Positions 22,851-30,696 of a stretch of 64,000 nt of DNA are shown here, piece after piece. This DNA is from Pseudeuparius sepicola (taxonomy: Eukaryota > Arthropoda > Insecta > Coleoptera > Anthribidae): NCBI GenBank assembly GCA_963920635.1, contig OY987300.1, positions 57,247,415 through 57,311,414 of the forward strand, read 5' to 3'. Under the pieces are notes generated by a model. It saw only the letters and a list, made by a program, of their open reading frames with translations, had not been told where the DNA came from and ran no database searches. A program made the translations under genes and the position numbers. Within the stretch, counting starts at the first letter, position 1, and every line of letters starts with the position of its first letter.

Positions 22851-23381
22851 TTGGAGTTTACGTTCTACAATATAGAGTTTACACACCCGATGGAGATGGC
22901 AACAAACAACTTTTATTGTCCAGCAAGTAACATTACAATTTAATATTCGCCTCCAAAACCCGCGAGAATCGGACGATTTAGGTAACTCGGAGGTGCGAGC
23001 TTTTGTTAGACTGAGGAGAGTGATGCGCGATGCGCTGGATTCCTAAAGGTTGTTGACCGCCCCGTTATCAGTCAGTGCATGTACTACCATGCGAGCGTGA
23101 ACCAGTGACACCAAAAATGTTTCTAAGTATAATAGCAATTTTGCCATATTTTTGGTGTTTTTTTTTAAATTTCAAAACAAACCTCATATAGGCGTTGAAA
23201 CCTACCGCCAGTTAAAATTTCTGTACTAATCAAAGTTACACCCTGTATATTTGATATACTAGAAGATATTAATTAGTTTAGCATTCAAATTCTCCACTGT
23301 AACTCTTTGAAAAATTGCATTATTCAAATGTTTAAAGAAAAATTTGGATTAAATTGTTTTGTTTTTCCTGGTCGTTATTCC
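22851..23381. other. Transition DNA with one CAGGGTG terminus
   Basis: The first 250 bases are moderately GC-rich and may belong to the neighbouring island. TTACACCCTGTATATTTG at about 23235 is an outward-facing terminus of the TACAGGGTG type, with no partner identified. No gene. Confidence 0.35.
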
Positions 23382-23938
23382 ATAAAAAATAATAAAATTC
23401 CTGGGATTCGACCGACGTTTATTATAGATAAAATTATTTTTGGTATTTGTTTTTGCTCTTGAAGTATAAATTATTATTAATTTTTTTTATAATTATTTTT
23501 AAATTCGACACGTGTTTCGACCTTTTTTTAAAGCCATCATCAGGTACATATAATTGGGCAGTTCTTGTTATATAATTGTTGCTTTTGTTGTCAATAATTA
23601 TTATTCTATAAGAAAAGGAAATATATATGAATATAATAGGAATTATAAAGATTGTTTTGGTGTTGAGATAATACAAATATTATTTATATAAAATAAGGTG
23701 ACTTTATATTGTTACTTACATTTTTGAATTTTTGTTGTTCATAAATTATAAATAATTATTCCAATAGCATGGTATGAGTGACTATAGATCCTTTTTTTAG
23801 TCACTGATGGTATGGATCTTCCTCCCTCCTCAAATTAGTTATATTTGTGGTGCATGTTACTTTCTTTAATTTTTAGGTACTCTATTATTTGTTTATGTGT
23901 TTTGGAGGTAGGGTGTACGTTGTATTTTTTTTATAAGA
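23382..23938 (-). repeat. Left inverted arm of the Penelope-like relic (pLTR)
   Basis: Mirrored by 24488-25005. It has the same orientation as the coding remnant, so it is the downstream (3') terminal repeat. Contains the better preserved of the two hammerhead-like cores. A small dyad AGTGACTATAGATCC...AGTCACT at about 23776-23805 is absent from the other arm. The 80-codon minus-strand frame across it (23434-23676) is not a conserved protein. Confidence 0.75.
23504..23548 (-). ncRNA. Candidate hammerhead ribozyme, left arm
   Basis: Minus-strand order: CTGATGA (positions 43-37 of the 235xx block), a stem-loop GGCTTT/AAGGTC closed by an A-rich loop, then GAAAC, then ACACGTGT (self-complementary, so a minimal stem III) and C at 23507 as the expected cleavage residue. 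This is the order of a type I minimal hammerhead as found in Penelope-like terminal repeats. Weaknesses: an extra U between CTGATGA and stem II, one G-U pair in stem II, and a poorly paired stem I. Activity is not demonstrated. Confidence 0.4.
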
Positions 23939-24189
23939 GGGTAATTTTTTTAATTTTTACATCGTGGCAGGTAAAATAGGAAGGAAAGAAAATATTAAAT
24001 GCAGGACAGTCGGCGTTTCGAACGTTTGGAGATAATAAAAAGGGTATGTTCATATACCGTATGGAACTGTAAAATGCAAGAATTTTAATGTATTTTAGTT
24101 TGAGGAAATTGTAATGTTATAACATTTATAAGTCTAAGATAATATTTATTTTTGAAAATAGTATTATTAGGTTATGAGTTTATAGTAGA

Positions 24190-24487
24190 CATGGGATAGG
24201 TTTTCGGTTTCAGTTCTATAGTTTACACAATTATTATTCTTTTTAATGTTGATCATTTCTATAATATTTCTTTTTGTGTGGTCATTTTCTTTGTATAAGA
24301 TTTAGGTATTATTGAAATTAAAGAGGTGTAAGTTTTCTAGAGAATGTTTTCTTAATGCAGTGGAATTGATATTGTTAGTTCTGACGTCATATTTATGTTT
24401 ATATAAGCGTTTATGTAAATATTGTTTAGTTTGAGCACAGGTTTGACCAACATATTATTATATGGAAGGGCAATCGTTACATGGGAT
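24190..24487 (-). pseudogene. C-terminal RT/endonuclease remnant of a Penelope-like element
   Basis: On the minus strand one frame reads SHVTIALPYNNMLVKPVLK, resembling the segment linking RT thumb to endonuclease in Penelope-like proteins ('..LPY..GL...I...L'). Further down (about 24270-24190) another frame reads HTKRNIIEMINIKKNNN followed by CVNYRTETENLSHVY. That matches the usual C-terminus of these proteins ('KR..lEm.hI....n.iN.rtDt.nLs..Y'). Stops and frame changes lie between the two parts and the GIY-YIG core is deleted. The 75-codon frame 24352-24579 extends into the right arm, where its N-terminal part is not conserved sequence. Identification rests on pattern recognition only. Confidence 0.6.
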
Positions 24488-25005
24488 CTTATAAAAAAAT
24501 ACAACGTACACCCTACCTCCAAAACACATAAACAAATAATACAGTACGTAAAAATTAAAGAAAGTAACATGCACAACAAATATAAGTAATTTGTGGAGGG
24601 AGGAAGATAAATACCATGCTATTGTAATAATTATTTATAATAATTTTTGAACAACAAAAATTAAAAAATGTAAGTAACAATATAAAGTCACCTTATTTTA
24701 CATAAATAATATTTGTATTATCTCAACACCAAAACAATCTTTATAATTCCTATTATATTCATATATTTCCTTTTCTTATAGAATAATAATTATTGACAAC
24801 AAAAGCAACAATTATATAACAAGAACTGTCCAATTATATGTACCTGATGATGGCTTAAAAAAAAGGCCGAAACAAGTGTCGAAATTAAAAATAATCATAA
24901 AAAAAATTAATAATAATTTATACTTCAAGAGCAAGAACAAATACCAAAAATAATTTTATCTATAATAAACGTTGGTCGAATCCCAGGAATTTTATTATTT
25001 TTTAT
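24488..25005 (+). repeat. Right inverted arm of the Penelope-like relic (pLTR)
   Basis: Inverted copy of 23382-23938, lying upstream of the coding remnant and facing the opposite way. Shared blocks include ACAACGTACACCCTACCTCC (mirrored at the inner end of the left arm) and the outer GGTCGAATCCCAGGAATT. Shorter than the left arm by about 39 bp. Confidence 0.75.
24836..24888 (+). ncRNA. Candidate hammerhead ribozyme, right arm
   Basis: Plus-strand CTGATGA (about 24844-24850), then GGC...GGCC able to pair as stem II, GAAAC, and ACAAGTGTC with a three-pair stem III ending in C. Stem II has a true GGC/GCC pairing here (a G-U in the left arm), while stem III has lost a pair that the left copy keeps. 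The core heptamer and GAAA are intact in both arms despite divergence around them. Confidence 0.35.
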
Positions 25006-25919
25006 CAAATATGGATTATTTGTCCAAAATGTAATTCATGTTTTGCTACATTTCATCAAATTTAATACCTAGTTGACATTTGAGGAGCGTCCATGCAAGG
25101 GCACACAAATGTCCATTAAAAGTAGTTTTGAGTTATCACACAAAAACAGTTTGTATAGTAGCAATAGATATTTATTTAATGAAAATGCCAGTAAAAATAC
25201 GTATGATGTCACCTATTGATAAAACAATTTGCACAAATTTTTTTTGGAAAATAACAAATTTTTCATTTGTATTTTGGACATGTTTATTTTTGCTCGAACA
25301 CCAAGAACATGTGTCGTTTTGACTGGACCCACTAATGGACAAGTGTTATTTTGAACAATTTATTAACAAAACATTCGGTTAAATAACAAAAGAACGTTAA
25401 TATACAGAGACATCCATATTTTATTAATAAAACTTATAGGTTTTAATCGTCATAACACTATTATCCCGCAGTTAAACAACAATAAATTTACTAAGTATAA
25501 GCACTAGGACTGCCCGCTACTTGTACTTTGGAGGTTAATTATACGCAAACCACGCGGAGAAATCAGCTGTTTTGGAAACATAGGCATGCAATATTGTCAT
25601 ATTAGAGAAATACTGCCATCTATTAGTAAATAAATATATAAAGCTACTAGCAGAACCGAAATACAGAAAGCTGTATTATGTGGACAAGTTCAGTTTTGCA
25701 GTAATCATTAAATTAGTCCATATCTATATTTTTTAATGGACATAAGCAGTTTTGATCGGAACATTTAATTAAATTTTGTGTTTGGTTATGTGTTGTTTTG
25801 GTTGACTTTTTTTATATTGCTATCAGGTTTAGTAAGGGATAAGATAGGTTTTGCACAATTCTAACATCATATTCGGATGTAGTTCAGGAAATTCTACAAG
25901 ATTCATTTTTAACTTTGGA
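25006..25919. other. AT-rich DNA without supported gene
   Basis: Contains an 80-codon plus-strand frame (25080-25322) of unremarkable composition that I do not recognise. No transposon termini seen. Confidence 0.4.
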
Positions 25920-26350
25920 TAAGTTGTGGACACGTGTGCCTTTCAAGAATCCCGGCGGCCCTGCTTGGAGTCATTATTTTGGCGCCTCACTGTACACCGT
26001 CGATTCAAAACTCCGGTCGCCGCATTCCGCAGCGTTGATCTCGCGGCCGCGCTGCCCGGTCCCCAAAAGGTGACTTTGAGAGGATCGGAGCGAGGTGCAG
26101 AGCAACCACGGCAACCTTTTAACAAAAACGGGCGACCTTTTTAACCGACACGACGTGGGTTTACTTGACAGCCGGGGTTGTCACTGGCATTTGTTTTAAA
26201 AGACCCCAGCGTCGAAAAAATAACACACAAAAGCAAAAATTAAGCGAGGCGATTCGCCAAACTGCGGGATGTTTTATTCACGTCGTAGACCTGTGAGTCA
26301 GGCCAGCAAAAATGTGCAAATGAAGTCCACAGGTCGAGGGGTGTGGGCAT
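25920..26350. promoter_or_regulatory. GC-rich island, possible regulatory module
   Basis: GC-rich (TCGCGGCCGCGCTGCCCGG at about 26039-26057), non-repetitive, ending just before the probable solo LTR. Overlapping open frames on both strands (25926-26144 and 25943-26125) are what GC-rich DNA gives by chance. Contains TGTGCAAATGAAG (26304-26316), close to the octamer context at 18766. Confidence 0.25.
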
Positions 26351-26610
26351 AGGCGTGCGCAAACTGTTTGTGTAGAGGAGGTTCAAGTGTTAGAAGTAGA
26401 CAACAACAAAAACCTTGAAAATATTGTACTGTATTTCAACAATCACAGACCAAACTCGTTGCCTTGGTTACCAACTATATTGTCTAGCCTTCAAAAATCA
26501 CAAATAACCTTGTCAGATTACTGTCACTGTCCAAGAATATTCTTTCTGCTCCAAAATTCGCACAAAATCGCTTTCTAACCTTTCACTTCACTTAGGCCCA
26601 ATTCCCAGGG

Positions 26611-26618
26611 CTTATATA
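26611..26618 (-). promoter_or_regulatory. TATA box of the LTR
   Basis: TATATAAG on the minus strand. It lies 18 bp downstream of heat-shock element 1 and 20-30 bp upstream of the point where similarity to the gypsy-linked copy begins (R start). That is the spacing expected of a functional LTR core promoter. Confidence 0.6.
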
Positions 26619-26635
26619 CTAAAAAGGAAGACTGG

Positions 26636-26655
26636 AGAATACTCTAGAATATTCC
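26636..26655 (-). promoter_or_regulatory. Heat-shock element 1 in U3
   Basis: Four contiguous alternating pentamers in perfect register: aGAAt, aCTCt, aGAAt, aTTCc (plus-strand reading). Three of the four match the nGAAn/nTTCn consensus exactly and one (CTC) is a single change from TTC. HSF binds three or more such inverted pentamers. Confidence 0.6.
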
Positions 26656-26694
26656 TGGCCAATGATAGTTCACAAATCATAAGTTCTAGCAAAC

Positions 26695-26714
26695 TTTCTA
26701 GAATGTTATGGAAG
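26695..26714 (-). promoter_or_regulatory. Heat-shock element 2 in U3
   Basis: Four contiguous pentamers tTTCt, aGAAt, gTTAt, gGAAg; three match consensus and one has TTA for TTC. It lies 39 bp upstream of element 1 on the transcribed strand. A CCAAT sequence at 26659-26663 lies between the two. A further half-element gTTCt is at 26683-26687, out of register. Confidence 0.55.
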
Positions 26715-26778
26715 CTTTACAGGGAAAATCATGAAACTAAAGGAAAATGGGGCCCTGGGGGCCTCAGGCCAACAAAGA

Positions 26779-26932
26779 TGTGACGGAAAATGCCTCTAAA
26801 TTAATTATAAAACTGTAAGTAGAATACCCAAACTTAAAATTTATCTGCTAAATCTTTGAGTAGGTTAGAAAACCGTGCAGACATATTCATTGAAAGCTGA
26901 TATAACAACTTTAGAGGCATTTTTCGTTACAA
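26779..26932. mobile_element. Small inverted-repeat element next to the LTR
   Basis: TGTGACGGAAAATGCCTC (26779-26796) and its continuation TAAA are mirrored by TTTAGAGGCATTTTTCGTTACA ending at about 26932, with three mismatches over 22 bp. The 154-bp size and hairpin form suggest a MITE. It begins 4 bp from the proposed LTR end. No coding capacity. Confidence 0.45.
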
Positions 26933-27889
26933 TATATTACACTTCGAGAACTCACATTTTTTTAAATAAGTTTAATAATAACCAAAAACCAGAGCGAACG
27001 AGCTCTGTGCTATTGCCTAATGTTGGTATTTTTTTTACAATCATTGCAAACTCTGTTACAAAGGGTTTTCAAATTAATATCACTAAAATCGACCGAAAAA
27101 TAAAATAAAAATACGGAGAGGGTAGGAAATGACATGCCCATGGTAGCGGAACAAGAGTAAAAAACGGTCCCGGTTAAATTTAGTTATTTTGACCCGGCAC
27201 ATGAAAGCTTTATATTATGAGGAATCCAAATTCTGAAAATATTAATCAATTCGTATGATTGGTTTCCGGGATAAACGCGGCTTAAATGTCTAGTTACGGG
27301 ATATTTTTGGTGTGTCATGTATCCGACAAAATAGACGTTTTCAGCGGTAAAAACGTAGTAAAATTAATTAAAATTCCCTTAGTTTTTATAATTTACGTTG
27401 TAAAGACAGTTACAATTTTGGGTTTCCATCGACTGTTAAAACATTGTAACGCTACTTACAATATTTTTGCCTGGAAAAATCGCAGCTTTTTTTACGACAT
27501 TTACAATGTTCTTACACGAAGTTTTATTGAGACACGATACTTTTACAATTTTGAAAAGTGAATACTTGTTATGGACTAAAATAAGTCCATTTTTCTATTT
27601 TTACCTATGTGTTGCAATTTACTGCAGGCATTTAATTTTTTCATGTGTATATGTTAGATCAAACGGATATTAGGTATACCTGTTTTAAGAAAGCCACACA
27701 TTCTAAGCTGTTACAATGTTTTTGTACGGAAATTGTTTAAAATCAAATACATTATAACTTCTAATATTTAAAATTGTACCATGAAAAAACATTGTAAAGG
27801 ACTGTGCCGTAAAATTGATGAGGGAAGTCGCTGAATTGTGATAGTACTTTAAATTTACGTGTTTATTATACAGCAGTACATAATTTCAG
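26933..27889. other. AT-rich DNA upstream of the TE-type pseudogene
   Basis: The small frames here are unrecognisable. The sequence repeatedly uses TTACAATGTT/AACATTGTAA motifs (27439, 27504, 27713, 27790), some of them inverted, hinting at a decayed repeat. The end (27875-27889, ...TAATTTCAG) is a plausible splice acceptor for the downstream exon. Confidence 0.4.
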
Positions 27890-28830
27890 GCCCTGAACAA
27901 GTAAGACCTACAGATTATGTGAACGAGATGAAAAATACAAAGTTTAAAGAAGTTTTGATCTTATTATCTTATTTATCACACATGCATATAGAGCCCTCAA
28001 ATATTGTTATCAGCGGCTCCGATACTAATATTTTGATAATAATGCTTGGTAACATGGCCCATTTAAAGGATCCTTCATCTCATGTCTGGATACTTACTGG
28101 AACAGGAAATCATGAGAGGTTTATTGTCATTGCTAATATTTATCACCAGCTTCGCGAATTATTAACTAAAAGCTTTATTGTTTTTCACGCATTCACTGGG
28201 TGTGATTTCAATCCTGCTTACACCTTATTAAAAAAAAGTATTGAGTTCCAACAAGCTTTTGCAACTCTGGGCGACGCTGATTTAACACCGGATCAATTAC
28301 AGAAGCTGTTTAACGTTATTCAAAAATTTACTTGCCACATGTATAACACTAAAAAATGTAAGGACGTGGATGGTTGAAGTTTCCAACTTTTTGTCAGTAG
28401 CTAAAAAGGAACAGATGGTAATGAGAACTTTAATAAAAAAAAGTGCGCAATTTTGACGCGAGTTCGATACCACTATGCAAAACTGAACTTTACCAGCAAT
28501 TTTTAAGAGCTCACTACATTTCCAGTATTTGGAAAAATATTTAATCCACTGGAATGTGGTTGAGTGGAGCAAGACAACTCATATATGTTCTTAAGTGCTT
28601 TGAGCAGGGAGATCGCAACTTTCGTGTTTTGTCAGCGATTTCATCATGGATATTCCAGGTAATTTTATTATGATTATATTCTATTTTAAATGTGCTTGGT
28701 TCACTTAACAAATTTAAACTTCATTTTTACAGAGGCTGATTCGATGGATGATGAGTCGTATGAAGTTGGGAATGATTCCGAAGATGAGACTAACGAATAT
28801 AAGAAAATAATCCGTAAAAATATGAAATAA
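27890..28830 (+). pseudogene. TE-associated protein with 'DTNILIIML..HAFTGCD' signature, broken
   Basis: An intact 163-codon stretch (to the stop at 28375) follows a TTTCAG acceptor. It encodes GPEQVRPTDYVNEMKNTKF, then SGSDTNILIIMLGNM, HVWILTGTGNHERF, FHAFTGCDFNPAY and FATLGDADLTPDQLQKLFNV. This order is known to me from a large, repeated family of uncharacterised proteins in aphids, cnidarians and other animals, thought to be transposon-linked. The S-D-T-D/N-I-L block with the later TGCD resembles a PIN/XPG-like nuclease acidic pattern (inference). After the stop, similarity continues in other frames (VRNFDASS..CKTELYQQF, AHYISSIWKN) to about 28530, so there are at least two stops and a frameshift. 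A final exon follows a short intron. Confidence 0.6.
28659..28732 (+). other. 74-bp intron in the pseudogene
   Basis: CCAG|GTAATTTT at 28658/28659 and TTTTTACAG|AGGCTG at 28732/28733. Joining them keeps one frame open (MDIPEADSMDDESYEVGN...) through an acidic tail with many Asp/Glu, to TAA at 28828-28830. AATAAA-type signals follow at 28892 and 28907. Presence of an intron shows this copy is not a processed retrocopy. Confidence 0.5.
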
Positions 28831-29360
28831 TATAGATTTGAATTGAGTAAAAAATTATTATCCCTTACTTAATTTATATTTTGACTCAAACGAATAAAAA
28901 TTATCAATAAAACCTTCAATTTTATTTTTATTATCTTAATTTTTATAAAAAAAATTTATAACCGGAACATCGTTCCTATAAAACACTTTTAAAACAGTCA
29001 ATAATATCCTTCCTTTCTTAACACGTCTGCCATGTTAAAACTTAGCTAATACTATGATAAATAATATATATAAAAATCGGCTTTGGTAAAATACTTTTGA
29101 TTTTTTTTTTAAATTTTCAAAAACGTCTGCCATAATAAGGTTACAACCGGACAAATCGTCTGCCATTGCATCACGGGCGTAGCCAGGATTTAGTTTTGAG
29201 GGGGGTTTAGTTTGAGAAGTAAATAAAACAACAAAAATATACTTACATGAAATTTAATATCTATATATTCATCCGAAAAACTACGACATATTTATAAAGT
29301 TCTTAACTTTAAATGAAATGGATAAATTATTTTCGTTCCTCTGCGCTAAATCTAAAACCA

Positions 29361-29660
29361 TTAAAGAAGAAATCTTCGGCTTTTTCTTTTAAATATATCC
29401 ACTACTTCATCTGCATGAATTTCTGTTCCATAGTGAATGTTCATTAGAGCCAAACCATTAAGTCTGTTTTCACTTGTAGTGTTTCGTAAATAGTTTTTCA
29501 GTCTCCTTAGGCTCGAGAAAGACCTTTCTGGGGTAGCAGTGGATACAGGAATGGTAGCCAAGATTTGTAGTAATGTGTAAATATTAGGATAAAGGTTTTT
29601 ATCGCACATATCTAGGCATTCCAAACTAGATTTCGGGGTAGGCAGTCTTCTTATCAGCAT
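29361..29660 (-). pseudogene. hAT transposase C-terminal dimerisation domain fragment
   Basis: 99 codons. The diagnostic hAT dimerisation pattern is clear: LLQILATIPVSTATPERSF, then SSLRRLKNYLRN, RLNGLALMNIHY. In the family this is the last ~90 residues of a 500-800-residue transposase with RNase H-like catalytic fold, and it mediates multimerisation. The rest is deleted, and the upstream 41-codon frame (from ATG at 29754) is in a different frame, so a fusion product would not be made without frameshift or splicing. The fragment resembles the zinc-finger MYM-type 1-like/hATm type proteins common in insects and fish. Confidence 0.85.
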
Positions 29661-29754
29661 GCAAGGTAGCTGAAGCTTTGATAGCTAAATCCAAATTTGT
29701 TTCTTTATTAGAAACCCCTTGACCTTGACTACACCACTTTTTCCAGTAGTCCAT
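29632..29754 (-). CDS. 41-codon leader ORF of the hAT element
   Basis: First ATG downstream of the predicted transcription start. Reads MDYWKKWCSQGQGVSNKE and so on, to a TAG at about 29629-29631, overlapping the start of the dimerisation-domain frame by about 30 bases in another register. It may be the original transposase N-terminus joined to the C-terminus by internal deletion. I cannot confirm it from the family. Confidence 0.35.
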
Positions 29755-29923
29755 ACCTTTAAGTTTATCACCCTTCCTTTTTTCCCCTCCAGCGCACTAA
29801 AATTACTCACTTACACGGTACACTTAATTCTCTTCACTATTCGTTCACCACTTTTCACTTTTATTCGCTTCGAGTTCGCATGGAACAATACTGCCGTAAG
29901 CGAGGTCACACGCCGCGGCGCCG

Positions 29924-29931
29924 CTTATATA
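29924..29931 (-). promoter_or_regulatory. TATA box of the hAT element
   Basis: TATATAAG on the minus strand, 16 bp downstream of the heat-shock-type array and about 170 bp upstream of the first ATG. The following leader (29755-29900) is rich in AAGTGAA/GTGAA-type repeats (AATAAAAGTGAAAAGTG, GAATAGTGAAGAG), similar in style to insect hsp70 5' leaders. Confidence 0.55.
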
Positions 29932-29947
29932 GCAGCCCAGTAGCCGT

Positions 29948-29979
29948 CCAGAAACTTCCACGAACTTCCACAAAGTTCC
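29948..29979 (-). promoter_or_regulatory. Heat-shock-element array of the hAT element
   Basis: On the minus strand GGAAC, GGAAG and GGAAG units lie exactly 10 bp apart (GAA at offsets 2, 12, 22), with TTC at offset 27 and near-matches (TTG, TCG) at 7 and 17. That is the pentamer register of HSF sites. Together with the nearby TATATAAG it gives an hsp70-like promoter layout. Confidence 0.5.
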
Positions 29980-30248
29980 GCTCATTTCGACCGAGGGGCG
30001 TGGCGAATAATCGAGAAACAACGCAAAGTGTCCCTACAATACAAAATAGTTCGGCTGCAACTGCGTCTGCCTCTCGTCAAAAGATGGCGCTAGGCGCTAC
30101 TATTACTACATATATTCAAACGTAATAATAATTTAACTCTTCACTCCTCGTATTTTTTCGGTATAATATTAGGTAATATTTTGCTTATTTCGGGGGGGGG
30201 GGTTTGAACCCCCGAAACCCCCCCCTTGGCTACGCCCGTGCATTGCAT

Positions 30249-30696
30249 TTTATCTTATTAGTTATAATTAAATACTTTAAAATATCCAAACGGCAGCTTT
30301 GGTAAAATACTTTTGAAGTTGCTCGGATTTTTATGCCTGTCTTACCTGAGTGACGCCATGGCTACCCGCTTTCAGCTTAGTGACCCTCCACCTCATGTAT
30401 GGTAGGTATAGGAGGGTCACCGAGGAAAATTTCATCTTTAGTAAAATACATACAGTCTGCCTTTCACTGACTCTTAGACTATAAATTTGTTGATGTTGAT
30501 AACATCCTTATGTGTCAATTTTGGATTCTTAATATCACAGAATAAATAGTTTCGCCGCTAGTCTGTGTTAATATTATGTTTTCCCGCAGGTAAGAATATA
30601 CCAATGTCTTTTTTAAATTTTTAAATACTAATTATATTTGCAATGGCCATTTTTATGAACAGTTTTTAAATTATTATAGAAATAATAATTATTGTC
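30249..30696. other. AT-rich DNA between hAT and fold-back element
   Basis: No gene. GGGTCACC/GGTGACCC-like short dyads around 30390-30420 (TGACCCTCCACC..., GGAGGGTCACCG) form a weak inverted repeat. Nothing else stands out. Confidence 0.35.

Larger units (their letters stand above)
23382..25005 (-). mobile_element. Penelope-like retroelement relic in fold-back form
   Basis: Two long arms are inverted copies of each other: 23382-23938 and 24488-25005 (557 and 518 bp; the left arm has an extra block around 23775-23810). The outer ends mirror as ATAAAAAATAATAAAATTCC and GGAATTTTATTATTTTTTAT. The interior (23939-24487) encodes, on the minus strand, a broken C-terminal part of a Penelope-like RT/GIY-YIG protein. 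Each arm carries a hammerhead-like core. Terminal repeats bearing hammerhead ribozymes, in direct or inverted arrangement, are characteristic of Penelope-like elements. The GIY-YIG catalytic motif itself and most of the RT are missing. Confidence 0.7.
26388..26774 (-). mobile_element. Probable solo LTR with heat-shock-type promoter
   Basis: Bounded by TGTTAG (26388) and CCAACA (26774), i.e. inverted TG...CA ends, 387 bp. The 26390-26590 part matches 2262-2450 next to the gypsy pol fragment, so by position it is R-U5. The remaining 26590-26774 would be U3. On the minus strand U3 contains two heat-shock elements, a CCAAT motif between them and TATATAAG, with the predicted start near 26585-26592. 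Flanks do not show a clear 4-6 bp duplication (only AAG is shared), so the exact ends are provisional and it may be truncated. Later mobile elements do not interrupt it. Confidence 0.6.
29172..30240 (-). mobile_element. Internally deleted hAT transposon with 8-bp target duplication
   Basis: Terminal inverted repeats CACGGGCGTAGCC at 29172-29184 and GGCTACGCCCGTG at 30228-30240 are exact complements. The flanking 8-bp duplication CATTGCAT is at 29164-29171 and 30241-30248. Length 1069 bp. On the minus strand, in order: promoter (HSE, TATA), about 145 bp of A-rich leader, a 41-codon frame starting at 29754, and a 99-codon frame (29361-29660) with the hAT C-terminal dimerisation domain. The transposase catalytic middle is missing, so the copy needs a helper. 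The perfect duplication and inverted repeats suggest a young insertion. The ends share the CA..GGCGTAGC pattern of the hAT at 378-1477. Confidence 0.9.
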
